From Erodium maritimum (Eukaryota; Streptophyta; Magnoliopsida; Geraniales; Geraniaceae), in assembly GCA_963921825.1 (NCBI GenBank), contig OY997588.1, positions 65,306,617-65,370,616 of the forward strand: a stretch of 64,000 bases of DNA, read 5' to 3'. The notes beneath the pieces were generated by a model. The model was not told the origin of the DNA. It did not search any database and saw nothing but the letters and a program-made list of their open reading frames with translations. Numbering within the stretch: position 1 is the stretch's first letter; each line of letters starts with the position of its first letter. The position numbers were made by a program, and so were the translations under genes. Below are positions 1 to 10,922 of this stretch, piece by piece.

Positions 1-1508
1 GCTGTGGTTGATTATGGTCATGTTGTCTTTACCCATCCTATATCCAAGACTGGCCCTTTGATGGATAAAGCTTTTGTTTTGATACAAACATTTAAGCTTC
101 AATCCTTTTCTAAGGAAGTGTTGATCACTCAGGGAGAAAACAGGTTTAAGGTCCTTGTTTCTTCTATCTCTTCATCTGCAGTGCCTGCTATCCACCCTCC
201 TACATATGCAGACACTTCCTCTCTAAATTCAAGCAGCTCATCAGAGAAAGACTCTCCTGAAATGGATGATTATAGCTCTGAAACATTCAGAAAAGTCACA
301 AATTTATTGCATGAGGATTCTAGTTTGGGTGTTGTTTCAGCTTTGGGGAGATCAAATTCCCTTGCTGACAATCCTTTGCAGATGAAGCATTAAATTCAGT
401 TGGTAGCTGATTCTGAGCATTTAATTCAACCCCGGGACACTACTACCATTAATTGTTTGGCTCAAGTAATTCCTACACATCTTCCTGATACCCAGCCTTG
501 TCTTTCTGTTGATCCCTTGCTATATCAAAATATTTCTCTGATGAATTTCGTTGTCAAAGATACTTTGGATTCTCATAATAACTCTCTTTAACAAGCTTCA
601 GTTTCTAGCATTCAAAATTCAGTACAACATGAGATCTCTATAGTGCTGGTTTCTTCTGAAAATTATGAGGGGGGAAATTTGACTCGTTTTGCTACAGCAG
701 AGGCACAATTAGAGAGGGAAATTCAAAATACCAACAATCTAGTTCCTATTGTATCTTAGTTACTTCTAACAATTCTCCTTCTATGCTGGTGGGGACTATG
801 AGTCTTGAAAAGATTGAATCTAAACCCTCTCAGATCATTATAGCAACTACCCATCCTTGCCTAACTAATCCAGCTATTGACAATGCATTACAAGACACCC
901 ATTTAATGCTGGTCTTGCATCAAGGTAGTTCTTCATTGAGAAAGGCTCCTAACATCCAAAAGGAGGTGGTAGACCTCTCCCTTTCTCAGTCATTGGGTCC
1001 ACAACACCTACACAGCATCTCAAGTGGTCCTGTTGCTCAAACAAAAATTCCCTCCTCCTCTCTGCCACTAGATGATTTGTTGAATATTCAGGTTGTAGAA
1101 GGTGCTGATCTCATGTGTTTAGGTGGGGAAAGGAAAAAAATTTATCTACCTCCTAAGACAAAAACCAAAAAGAAGAAGTCAGTAAAAGTTAAAGCCCCTC
1201 ACTCCTATATTACAAGATCCAAACTGAAAGATGCAGCCCCTCACAACCTTCAAGTTTAAAAAGTGGACTTTCCATTCTTAGGAGTAGCTTCTGAAGCTAA
1301 GAAGGTCTGGAGTTTTGGAAAAAAATTAGGGCTCAAAACCAAGGTCTCTGAAGACATTATTCTCAATCATCTACAAGTCTTAGACGATCAAAATAATCTG
1401 GGAGTGGATCTAGAAGGATGCTCAGATGATGACTTTGTTCACTTAGACAGAGACTCTGAAAATGAAGTTGAGTTGAGCAGTAAGCCCAACACCTCCACTC
1501 GTCTATAA
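1..1508 (+). pseudogene. LINE ORF1, C-terminal part, broken
   Basis: Three successive open stretches (4-393, 400-591, 783-1259) and a continuation to 1508 are low-complexity, Ser/Thr-rich protein ending in a Lys-rich block (KTKTKKKKSVKVK, about 1160-1190) and a TRSKLK motif. This type of tail is usual for plant LINE ORF1 proteins after their DUF4283 and CCHC modules, which would lie left of the window. Stops at 393, 591 and about 757 break the frame. The assignment depends mainly on the endonuclease that follows; alone the protein would not be recognisable. Confidence 0.55.
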
Positions 1509-1515
1509 AAGCATC

Positions 1516-2060
1516 ATGTTATTCCTCTCCTGGAATGTGGAGGAATTTCCTCTAGACAGAAGAGGAAATGCTTTAGTAAACTGGTTCTTAAACAAAGCCC
1601 TTCATTCATTTTGCTACAAGAGACCAAGCTAGACCCATTCCCTTCATCTTTTCTCAGAATATGCGGTCTAAATGTTGGCTGGGAACATTCTTTCATCAAT
1701 GCTTCTAGCAACTCAGGTGGGATCCTTTCTATATGGAAATCAAAAGAATTCACAGTCTTGAATACAATCCCTCTAGATGGTGCTTTAATTTGGCAAGGCA
1801 TTTTGATAACCCTAAATTGTCCATGTTGTAGCATCAATATATATGCTCCTACAGATAGTAGTGGAAGGAAAATTCTTTGGAAGGATCTATTGGACCATCT
1901 TCAACCTCTACATTCCAATCATCTATTTATTCTGGTTGGTGATCTTAATACAGTGTTATCCCCTGTTAAAAGATTATCCCAAAGAAGACCTGATTCTGAC
2001 ATTTCCGGTGAATTGGAGTTTTGTGCTGAGTATTTTAACCAGGATGGGATTTGGCCATAA
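1516..2060 (+). pseudogene. LINE endonuclease domain (AP-endonuclease-like)
   Basis: The domain begins with MLFLSWNVEEF at 1516, the usual N-terminus of a LINE ORF2, and continues with LLQETKLDPF (about 1611), GGILSIWKS, INIYAPTD and LVGDLNTVLSP (about 1935-1965). These correspond to the Asn, Glu and Asp-Leu-Asn active-site blocks of the exonuclease-endonuclease-phosphatase fold. A one-base shift near 1600 separates the first block from the rest. The domain stops short near 2050, where the deletion joins it to RT sequence. In an intact LINE this enzyme nicks the target DNA and primes reverse transcription. Confidence 0.8.
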
Positions 2061-2935
2061 ATGGAAGCTTTGGATGATAGCTTGCTTAAGAGCATATATT
2101 TCAGTTCTATTAAATGGATCACCCTCTCCAGATTATCCTATCTCAAGAGGATTCAGACAAGGATGTGCCTTATCCCCATTCATCTTTGTACTAGTTGCAG
2201 AAGGCCTCAATCAGATCCTAAAAGCCTTAGTTCAGTCTGGCCTCCTAGAAGGTATTCAAATGAACCCCTCAGGTCCTCTTATCTCACATCTCCAATTTAC
2301 AGATGATTCCATGTTTTTCATCCAAAATAAGGATCATTGTGCCTCTTGTCTAAAATATGCCTTACATATGTTTAAATTGGCATCTGGTTTATCTATTAAC
2401 TACTCCAAATCCATGATCATTCCATTCAACCAAACTAAAGATGAGGCTTAATCAGTATTACTATCCCTAAGCTGCTCAATTGGCTCAATCCCCTTCAATT
2501 ATCTAGGCTTTCCAGTGGGGCTAATCTTAAAAAGATAAGTGCTTGGGATCCTATCATTCAGAAATACAAAGCATCCCTAAGTCTTTGGCAAGGAAAATCT
2601 TTATCTTTGGGGGCAGAATTACCTTAACAAAGTCAACTTTGGGAGCTTTGCCACTCTATTTCCTCTCCATTATCATGGCACCAAAGGGAGTGATCAAAGC
2701 TTTAGAGAAATGGCAGAAGAGGTTTCTTTGGCATTCAAGGCCAGCCTCTAAAACCTTCAGTAAGATCAATTGGAACACGGTCTGCAAAAGTAAAGAAGAT
2801 GGAGGCTTGGGGATAAAAAGTCTAACTGTTATGAATGATGCTCTCCTATCTAAATGGTGGTGGAGATTTTCATGTGAAAGGAATAGCTTGTGAAAATTAG
2901 TAGTGTGTAGCAAATATGGTTGGGATTATAAGTGT
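2050..2935 (+). pseudogene. LINE reverse transcriptase palm/thumb and C-terminal remnant
   Basis: From about 2050 the frame reads GFGHKWKLWMIACL, then SVLLNGSP, SRGFRQGCALSPFIF and LQFTDDSMFF, the conserved RT blocks 3 to 5 with the FTDD catalytic motif at about 2297-2310. After a stop at 2451 and a frame change, 2543-2893 gives the familiar LINE C-terminal region (GGRITLTKSTLGALPLYFLS, WQKRFLW, GGLGIKS, NDALLSKWWWRF). A TGA near 2893 replaces an expected Trp, followed by KLVVCSKYGWDYK up to the insertion at 2933. RT blocks 0-2 are missing. Confidence 0.85.
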
Positions 2936-3130
2936 AACACCCCGTCGTCCCACACAGGGCTCCACGCGCGTCGATGTTAGGTCTGCAGCCCAATACACCC
3001 CAACCCCTCTGGTGTATTGTCCACAGACAAATACCAACCTAGGTTGTTGGTGAGACTTGAACCCAAGACCTCACCCTTTATAGCATTTCCTTGAGTGATG
3101 CTATCACCAATTGAGCTGTTGTGGTCCAAT
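2933..3130 (-). repeat. tRNA-related SINE-like element (candidate)
   Basis: On the minus strand the right part contains an A-box-like AGCTCAATTGG (near 3110-3120) and, about 45 bases on, a B-box-like GGGTTCAAGTCTC (near 3055-3070), the two internal Pol III promoter boxes of a tRNA. The remainder runs to a GTGTTACA end at 2933 with no poly(A). It abruptly interrupts LINE sequence. I found no clear target-site duplication, so exact borders are uncertain. A short tRNA-like region of another repeat is possible. Confidence 0.45.
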
Positions 3131-3784
3131 CTAGCAAGGATTTCAAACCTTAGCCTTGTAGAATCATCCCCAATAATCCTACCCAGTTGTCACGCCCCAA
3201 ATTCAGTAGAACCGAACCCGGAACGCGAGCGTTTAAGACAATAAAACATTTTCAAACCTTTTAAATAAATCGCTTTAAAACCACCATTTAGTTAATCAAA
3301 ATAATAATTTACAACTCAAAAGTACGTCCCAACAAGCGGACAAAATACAAGGCGTACGTCGCTAGACTAAAAAAGGAAACCCGGACTCCCGCTCCTAGCT
3401 CTTGAAGCTTCGAGAGCTCACCTAGTCCGTCCCGCGACCAGTACCTGTAGGAAAAGCAGCTAGGGGTGAGCGTTCGCTCACCACCGCGGATACCAGACTG
3501 ACTACGGCATACTTAGAAGAACATGCCGAAAACAACAACAACAACCCAAACACCAGGGACCACTATCCCCAAACTCAAGTAACCCGACTGACACACAAAC
3601 TGTTACTTTCCTCAACCGACTCAACACTCGGACACGTAATGTAGACCCGGCACAGCGATTACGACTTCCTCCAAAGACACGAAAGATAACCACGCAACAC
3701 CCAAGACCACAAAGGATCGCACACCAAACAAGATCGCAAAGGATCGCACTCCAGCTGCTCCGTCCCCACACACTTTTACCAACA

Positions 3785-3985
3785 CGACGGTTGGATCAGC
3801 CGGCCGAACTGTCACACTTTTCCCAACACGACGGTTGGATCAGGCGGTCGACCTGTCGCACTTTTTCCGACACCCAATTCGGATCAGGATGTTGACCTGT
3901 CGCACTTTTCCCAACACAACGGTTGGATCAGGCGGTCGACATGTCGCACTTTCCCCGACACGTAGTCGGATCAGGCTGTCGACCT
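3785..3985 (-). repeat. Tandem repeat array in LTR, about 44-bp unit
   Basis: About five imperfect units of the pattern cacttttcccaacacgacgg followed by ttggatcaggcggtcgacctgtcg. The same unit, in reverse complement, forms the array at 33170-33395 in the solo LTR, so it belongs to this LTR subfamily. Confidence 0.8.
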
Positions 3986-4069
3986 GTCACACCCCAACCC
4001 CAGGTAACCACAATCACAATCACAATCACAATCAACAACAACAACAATACCGGTTTACCACTCCACAGG

Positions 4070-4440
4070 CACTCATGGCCACCCACGACACCAACAGTAA
4101 AACACGGGCTCAACGACCCCACGGGCACTCATGGCCACCCAAGACACACCAACAGTAAAATACGGGTTTAACAACTCCACGGGCACTCATGGCCACCCAA
4201 GACACCAACAGTAAAACACGGGTTCAACAACCCCATGGGCACTCACGGCCACCCAAGACACACTAACAGTAAAATACGGGTTCAACAACCACACGGGCGC
4301 TCATGGCCACCCAAGACACACCAATAGTAAAATACGGGTTCAACAACCCCACAGGCACTCATGGCCACCCAAGACACACCAACAGTAAAATACGGGTTTA
4401 ACAACCCCACAGGCACTCATGGCCACCCAAGACACAAACT
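4070..4440 (-). repeat. Tandem repeat array in LTR, about 58-bp unit
   Basis: About six units built on cactcatggccacccaagac plus accaacagtaaaatacgggt. The reverse complement unit (tgtcttgggtggccatgag) recurs at 32800-33110 in the solo Tekay LTR. A (cacaat)n/(caa)n microsatellite sits just left of it at about 4010-4050. Confidence 0.8.
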
Positions 4441-5287
4441 AAACAATCAACCTCCGGGCATAACCAAATGCCTCCAGTAATTCTAATATCGATAAGTTCA
4501 CTGCTCCTACGACACTACTAAGTGTCACATGCATTTCTATTGTTCGATACGTTCCCGTATCATACGGCACCACCCGGTGTCGCCTGCCTTTCTATTATTC
4601 GATAAACTTACTTAACCCACGACACCCAAGTGTCACATGCATTTCTACTGTTAACTTTCCCTAGTCAAGGCCGAGATCCGGCTACTTTTCCCTACCTCGT
4701 ATGCTTTCCCCAAAATCTCACAATCAAGATCTGGCGTGATCACGATCACTCGCCTAGCTTTCCCTTTCCTCTGTCGGTGGCACGATCTAAAAGGAACACA
4801 ATTTAACACACTTTTAAGTCCGCAGGCATAAACTGAATTTTAATAAACTCGACGCCCAAATGTAACCCCGACAATGTCGATCACTCCCAAACTTCCCAAT
4901 TACTCGACATTGTCGATAAAGGACCCGGAAAGGCCCGTTTCGCCCGACCCGGCGAATCTTCCCGGGATTGGAAAACGTCCGTCCGGGGCTTCGAAAATTC
5001 CCGTTTTCATTTCTACGGTCTTAGAATAATTCAAGGGTTCCAACGCAATCGACGGAATCAATTTCCGACTTCCGAGCAATTTAATTCGCGTTTAAAGTTT
5101 CTAAACCCGTCATTTACAACTTTCACAATTTAATTCCAAATTTCGATCCGGGTGTGGATTAACGACTTGGGGATCGTCCTAAACCACCCGAACACGAAAA
5201 CCCGATACTCGAGTAAGTGGGCCCACCCTGGCCATCCTTGGTCGTGGGTGACTAGGGCTGTTTTGGGCCGGTCCACCATGGTGGTGG

Positions 5288-6974
5288 TGTTATTCTTAGT
5301 GCCCGTAGTTCAATCCTAAATGTCCAAATGCATATATCATCGTTAGCAATAAAATTAAAGCGGCTTTATATTACTTATGTGTTGGAGTAATATATCGATG
5401 TGTGCTCTGATCTATGCCCACCATGCGAATAGAACCATAGATCGAGATAGATCACACTCGATGGGTCCCTAGTCAACAAAGCTTCACTAGAAGCGACTAG
5501 TATGAAAGATGGCTCTTTATGGCTTACGTTCTGTTAGTCATTGGAATGAGATTCCGGAGTCTGATCATAGATATCATGTGGGACATGATATTGGACGACC
5601 CGCCCTGAATATGTGCCATAGATTAAGTCATGAACATATTCAGTGTTGTAGCTTGTCATGTATCCTTAGACCAAGGAGTCTTTGTGATCGATATGTAGTC
5701 AACAACTGAGTTTGACCTGAGCCTAACGTTGTCCGTAACAGGGCTTCCATAACGGCCAGGATTGGCTTAGGGACGGGCTACATGAGTGACACGAAAGGCG
5801 GCTAAGGGATTTATCCCTCATACTGAGGTATGGGAAAGATATCGGTTCTCGGCCGCTTGATCGAGAGTGACTGAAAGAATAGCATGGCCATGCACATGAT
5901 ACTGGGTATCATATCTTCAGTCATCTCACATATCAAGGAACGATGATTGAGAATAATAAGGATGACGGCTCTATGCCTTATCTCAATCAGGATATCGGAG
6001 ATAAAAGGATAATGACAGGGACGACGGAAAGGTTAGAATCGACAGGGTCGATTCGTTATGTAGTGTCAGGCAATACTAAAGTCTCGTTAGTTGCCACTTA
6101 AATAGGATCAAGTAAAATGGGATTTTACGTTGATCTATTGACATGCATAAACCTAAGGGTCACACCAGAGGATGAAACTCATTGACACATTTATGGAGAA
6201 TGGCCAAAAGGGAGTTGTCTCGGGACATGACCAAAACTGGGTTTCGGGTCATGTGCCCGTAAGTGAATAGGACTTTACGGATCGAGACAAGGCTTGGAGT
6301 CTTCGGATTGATCGCGTCGGATAATGTTGGACATTTCCGGTATGGAAGGCATGGAGGCGATGAGCGAATCACGGGACCTCGTTGGAAATGGCCATGGGCC
6401 ATGTTCCAAGAGGCCCATGAAAGGCCCATGCAACCAAGGCCCATGGAACTAATTAATCAAGTCTTGATTAATTAGTACTAAGTAAGCAAAACAAGGATTA
6501 AGGTGTTGGTGATTCACCACCTAACCCAATCTTGTCTTGCCATACTTTGTCCTATTTACACCTTACTTGACACCATACTTGTCCCATGCCTTTAGTTGGA
6601 CAAGTATGGGTTTTGTTATGTTTAAGTCATCTTTTTTCAACATAACAAACACTAGACAAGAATAGGAAACACATTTTCTCTCCCTCTTCCATGGCCATTT
6701 CGGGTTTGGCTAGTTTCCTCCTCCACTTTTGTGTTCTTGAGTCCTCAAAGAGAAGAACTACGTGGCTTTGATTCCCATGTGGATACGTAGGCGTCTTGGA
6801 GACTCAAGCCAATCATCCGTTAACCGGTGTTCTTGTTTTGGTAAGAAATAGTGCTGAATTTTTCTCTTGTGAATCCATTCTTTGTTAGTTGTTTCACGGT
6901 TTAATCGTCTCTTGGTTTTCATTGATTTTCCGCTGCGAGTTGGTTCATCTCCAACCATACCTCGAGACCCAACA
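5288..6974 (+). repeat. Solo copia LTR with target-site duplication
   Basis: A 1687-bp LTR, TGTTATTCTTAG...GACCCAACA, in the opposite orientation to the two LTRs of the complete copia element at 20633-29093 and of the same length. It is flanked by GGTGG at 5283-5287 and 6975-6979. No internal copia sequence lies beside it, so it is the product of LTR-LTR recombination after insertion into the Tekay LTR. Numerous substitutions separate it from the 20633/27407 pair. Confidence 0.93.
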
Positions 6975-7739
6975 GGTGGCTGGTCCTAGCTCCGGCCAGC
7001 CACCCCATGGTCCGGCCAGCCACCATACACGGTGGGTGGGGCTCCCCCCGAGCCTCCGGTCACCGGAAAACGTTCCTCCTTCGCTCCAAAACGTCTCCAA
7101 CGAACCCCACACCTCAACTCAACCAAAAAACTACTAGTTTTAACCCAAACCATAACTTTCAAACTTAACAAAACGAAAATCGGTTAGATGCACACCGTAG
7201 AGAATGACGGTGTGAACTCGATTCCTTGATCGTTGAGACGATCCACCGGTTTGATCGTCGGAAAAAGTCACAAAATCCCAAACCTTCTTCTCTTTTTCTC
7301 TCATTTTCTCCTTCTCCTTCTCTCTCTAAAACTCTCTTTTTTTTCTCTTTTTTTTCCTTTTTCCCAAGCATGGCCGAACCCCCCTATTGATGTAGTCTTC
7401 CTTGTCTTGTCCAAAAACCTAACACCACCACATAATTGACATGTGGCAAGTGGGTCCCACACCTTATTGGAAAATATCTTCTAGATATTTTTCAGTCAGA
7501 TTCGCGAAATTCGGCCGTCTCGAGCCCCGAACGGGCACCTTTTCCAAGAAATTACGAAACTTCACGGGCTACAAGGAAACGGCTCAACTAAGACCGATGT
7601 GATGACGGTTAAGCTTTTTGGATCCAAACGGACCTCGAACGGACAAAAACGTCGCTCGATTGACTTTTCCAGCGAAAAGTCAACCTTTCCCAAATTGGTC
7701 AGAAAGTTGCCCTGGGTTGTGCTATACCTTATCAGTGTG

Positions 7740-8230
7740 ACTAATGGAGTGGTTGTTCGGTCTCTGATTTGGCCGTCATTTTTATTGGATACCGGGGCGT
7801 CACACTCGTTTGCTGCGTCAAGTTGTGCTGAAATGTTGAGGCTGAGTTTAGAGCCGTTGAGTCCACCCATGCGTCTGGATACGCCGTTTGGGGGGTAATG
7901 TGGTGTTGACTAGGGTCTGTCGTGCCTGCGAAGTTAGAGAAGCGAACTGATAAAGGAGGTTCGAGAGAGGGCTCAAGAGCCCTGATACTGGATCGAGTCC
8001 TCACCCCGAGGATTCGGGTATGCTCGGAGTTGGTGGGCACGGCGGCGGTAGTGGAGCGAGGTCTTAGAGAGATTGCGAGGGTCCGTGAGGTTCGGCAGCG
8101 ACTGAGCTTGTGCGTGTATCCGTGGGAAGGATACCTACAAAATGACAGCCTTTGACGTGATCCTGAGAATGGATTGGCTGGCGAAGTACCGATCCAATAT
8201 CGACTGTTATAGGCGATGAGTGACGGTGTC
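7740..8230 (+). pseudogene. Gypsy aspartic protease remnant
   Basis: FLLDTGASHSFAASSCAEML at about 7775-7840 holds the DTGASHSF active-site loop of gypsy retropepsins. The frame is lost near 7898. The second conserved block, MTAFDVILRMDWLAKYRSNI at about 8142-8200, corresponds to the usual F-DVILGMDWL segment with Gly replaced by Arg. The region between has several stops. The protease would have cut the Gag-Pol polyprotein. Confidence 0.8.
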
Positions 8231-8379
8231 AACAGGAAACACGAAGGTTTCGTGTATTCTGGGCAGTAGGAGTGGAGTTCTCATGTCGGTATTGTACACA
8301 ATGGAGGAAGTATCGGTCGTGCAGAGCCGCGAGTTACCGCGAGTTACCGCGAGTGGTGTGCTAGTTCCCCGAGGTCTTT

Positions 8380-9690
8380 CCTGAGGAGTTGATCGGGTTG
8401 CCACCAGTTCGTGAGGTGGAGTTCGGGATTGACCAGATGCCGGGAACGGCGGCGATATCGATGGCGCCTTACAGGTTCGCGCCAGCAGAGTTGACCGAGC
8501 TGAAACGTCAGCTCGAGGAGCTTCAGGAGAAGGGATTTATCCTTCCTAGCGCATCGCCGTGGAGAGCACCAGCACTCTTCGTGAAGAAGAAGAGTTGAGA
8601 GCTTCGGATGTGTATAGACTACCCGAAGCTGAACCTGGTTACGGTGAAGAACCGATACCCGATGCCGAGGATTGACGACTTGTTCGACCAAGTAGAGAGG
8701 GTCGACATGCTTCAAGAAGATCGATCTGCGATCCGGATATTACCAGTTGCGAGTCCGAGAGGGGGGCGTCGCAAAGACTGCATTCCGGACACGCTATGGG
8801 CATTACGAGTTCTTGGTGATGCCATTTGGACTGACGAACGCACCTGCAGCGTTCATGGATCTGATGAACAGTATATTCCGGTCGTTCGTAGATCAATTTG
8901 TGGTGGTGTTTGTAGACGACATATTGATCTACTCGCAGAACGAGGTGGCGCATGAGGATCATCTGAGGGTTGTTCTGACCCTGTTGCGCACACATCAGCT
9001 ATACGCCAACCTGGAGAAGTGCGAGTTTTGGCTCGCTGAGGCGAAATTCCTCGGCCACATTGTGTCTCGTGATGGTATATTGGCCGATCCGGCGAAGATC
9101 GACGCGGTTTCGAAGTGGGCGCGGCCCACGAGCGTCTTCGAGATCTGCAGCTTGTTGGGGTTGGCTGTGTATTATCGGCGATTCGTCCAGTACTTTGCGC
9201 GTCTAGCCGCGCCTATGACTCTTTTGACACGCAAGGGAGTCGGGTTTGTGTGGACAGAGGATTGTGAACGTGCGTACACGGAGCTGAAGGCTCGTCTGAC
9301 TACCGCTCCAGTGTTGATAGTGCCAGAGCGCGGGGTCGGGTATGAGGTCTATTGTGACGCGTCCGGGGAAGGACTGGGTTGTGTACTGATGCAGTTGGGT
9401 AGAGTTGTTGCTTATGGCTCCAGGCAGTTGAAGACGCACGAGCGCAACTATCCTACCCATGACCTGGAATTAGGAGCAGTAGTGTTCGCGCTGAAAGGCT
9501 GGCGGTATTATCTGTATGGCGAGAGATTTCAGGTGTTCTCGGGTCACAAGAGCCTCAAGTACATCTTTTCCCAACGAGACCTGAACATGCACCAGCGGCG
9601 ATGGATGGAACTACTTGAGGAGTACGACTTTGAGCTACTCTACCATCCGGGTGAGGCGAATATGATTGTCAACGCCTTGAGTAGGAAGTC
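8380..9690 (+). pseudogene. Gypsy reverse transcriptase and RNase H, broken
   Basis: RT starts with [20 protein letters not shown] (8398-8457), continues [23 protein letters not shown], a TGA at 8596, then [20 protein letters not shown] and a frame change near 8710. The long frame 8747-10096 resumes with [15 protein letters not shown] and [11 protein letters not shown], so the FVDD catalytic pair is present. RNase H follows: [27 protein letters not shown], then [11 protein letters not shown] and IVNALSRK. In this family the last two blocks normally read F-DHKSL and VADALSRK, so two of the metal-binding Asp residues appear changed to Gly and Asn. Confidence 0.88.
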
Positions 9691-9699
9691 GATGCCGTG

Positions 9700-10450
9700 T
9701 CCTGCTAGCATCTCAGTCCGGGAGTGGGACATGATGGGAGAGCTGGACACGTTCGGGTTGGAGCTAGAAGAGATTACCGGCGGCGTGGCCATGTGCTTCT
9801 TGGTGGCTCAACCCACCCTGCTTGGCTGGGGGATAGAGGCACAGTCGATGGATGTCGAGACGACAGAGATCCGGGAGAGAGTTGCCGGCGGTGTTGACGC
9901 CGAGGGCTGGGATCGTCGTGCTAATTGGGAGTTACGGTATCGTGGAGGTTTGTTCATACCGCGTAACGGTGGAGGCGACGATCTACGAGAGTCGCATTAT
10001 TCGCGTCTGACAGTGCACGTGGGTAGCACTAAGAGGAGCGCGACATCAGGCGGCATATCTAGTGGAGCGGAATGCGGAGAGCGGTTGCAGAGTTAGAATC
10101 GCGGTGCCTCACTCGTCAGCAGGTGAGAGCCGAACAACAGCGTCCCGTTGGATTATTGCAACCACTGCGGGTTGCACAGTGGAAATGGGGGCACGTCACG
10201 ATGGATTTCGTGAGCGGATAGCCGAGTTCGCCTACAACAACAGCTTTCAGGCCAGTATCAAGATGGCACCGTTCGGAACGTTGTATGGTAGGCCGAGTCG
10301 GTCGCCCGTGTGCGGGGCGGAAGTGAGGAATGAGGGTTTACTGGGTCTAGAACTGGTCCGAGAGACAGCTGAGTCGGCCGTGCCGAAGCGTGAGCGGTTG
10401 AAGACCGCGCAGAGTCGGCAGGAGCTATGCTGACAAATGGCGTCGACCTC
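9700..10450 (+). pseudogene. Gypsy integrase remnant with deleted catalytic core
   Basis: The HHCC zinc finger survives in part: [15 protein letters not shown] at about 9990-10032 and, in another frame, CLTRQQVRAEQQRPVGLLQP (about 10108-10167) where the second Cys of CxxC is Arg. The strand then reads WKWGHVTMDFVSG (about 10180-10215), with the first catalytic Asp, and jumps to ERIAEFAYNNSFQASIKMAP, which normally follows the DDE core. The rest of the core, about 80-100 residues, is deleted. Integration activity is therefore impossible from this copy. Confidence 0.8.
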
Positions 10451-10454
10451 TCGA

Positions 10455-10915
10455 GTCAGCAGTCGGTGACCATGTATCCCTGGAGGTGAGTCCGAAAGTT
10501 GGACTGGTGCGTTTCAACCGCGGCGGAGGCGGGTTAGCCCTGCGGTGTATCGGGCCTTTCCAGGTCTTGGGCAGAGTGGGAGCAGTTGCATACCGACTTG
10601 CACTGCCACCGTAGCTTGGGAATATCCACGTTTCCCAGTTGCGGAAGTATATGCGGACCCCTCGCACGTCATTGAGTGGGCAAATATCGAGGTGGCTGAC
10701 GATGTCTCTTATGAGGAGCATCTGGTTCGAATCATGGACACCCGGGAGCAGGTCCTGCTTGGCAAGGTTATCCGCCTGGTACGGGTGCAGTGGCGACACC
10801 ACGGGGCTGAGCCGACTTGGGAGCGCAAGGACGAGGTTCGCCCGAAGTACCCCGACATGTTCGACTCCGGAGGTACGTTTGTTTTAAATTTCGCGGACGA
10901 AATTCCTTTAAGGGT
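10455..10915 (+). pseudogene. Integrase C-terminal region with chromodomain-like tail
   Basis: VGDHVSLEVSPKVGLVRFNR and GPFQVLGRVGAVAYRLALPP (about 10465-10610) are the GPF/Y module of chromovirus integrases. After a stop and frame change comes HVSQLRKYM, then DPSHVIEWANIEVADDVSYE, LVRVQWRHHGAEPTWERKDE and VRPKYPDMF (about 10650-10860), a Tekay-type chromodomain-like tail. In this group the tail is thought to direct integration toward particular chromatin. Confidence 0.8.
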
Positions 10916-10922
10916 GGTAGAT

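Larger units (their letters stand above)
1..2935 (+). mobile_element. Internally deleted LINE (non-LTR) retrotransposon
   Basis: The stretch reads in plus orientation as the end of an ORF1, an endonuclease domain, then reverse transcriptase and a C-terminal region, which is the order of a plant L1-type LINE. The endonuclease reading frame runs directly into the palm of the RT near 2050, so the fingers and most of the N-terminal RT are deleted. There are several stops and at least one frameshift (near 1600), so the copy is dead. The left end lies outside the window; the right end is broken by a SINE-like insert at 2933. Confidence 0.85.
3188..7712 (-). repeat. Tekay-type gypsy LTR, inverted, interrupted and 5'-truncated
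   Basis: The segment starts with TGTCACGCCCC, the reverse complement of the end of the plus-strand LTR at 13565. It then follows the reverse complement of that LTR, and more closely of the solo LTR at 31062-33962, sharing its tandem repeats. A solo copia LTR (5288-6974) splits it. At about 7713 the LTR homology stops before the first roughly 150 bases of the LTR would appear, and gypsy protease sequence in the opposite orientation begins. It is therefore not the 5' LTR of the element to its right. Confidence 0.75.
7713..10922 (+). mobile_element. Tekay-type (chromovirus) Ty3/gypsy interior, decayed
   Basis: Protease, RT, RNase H, integrase remnants and a chromodomain-like tail occur in this order on the plus strand, followed by a polypurine tract (tttaagggtggtagat, 10906-10921) and the 3' LTR. 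Protease-RT-RH-IN order marks Ty3/gypsy; the C-terminal WRHHGAEPTWERKDEVRPKY segment marks a Tekay/Del-like chromovirus. Gag, primer-binding site and 5' LTR are missing on the left, where an inverted LTR abuts directly. Stops, frameshifts and an integrase deletion make it non-functional. Confidence 0.88.

Noticed and set aside
2933..3130. Cassandra-type TRIM element
   Set aside because: The TGTAACACCCC start invites this, but no 5S-like segment, second terminal repeat or PBS is present. The Pol III boxes fit a SINE better.
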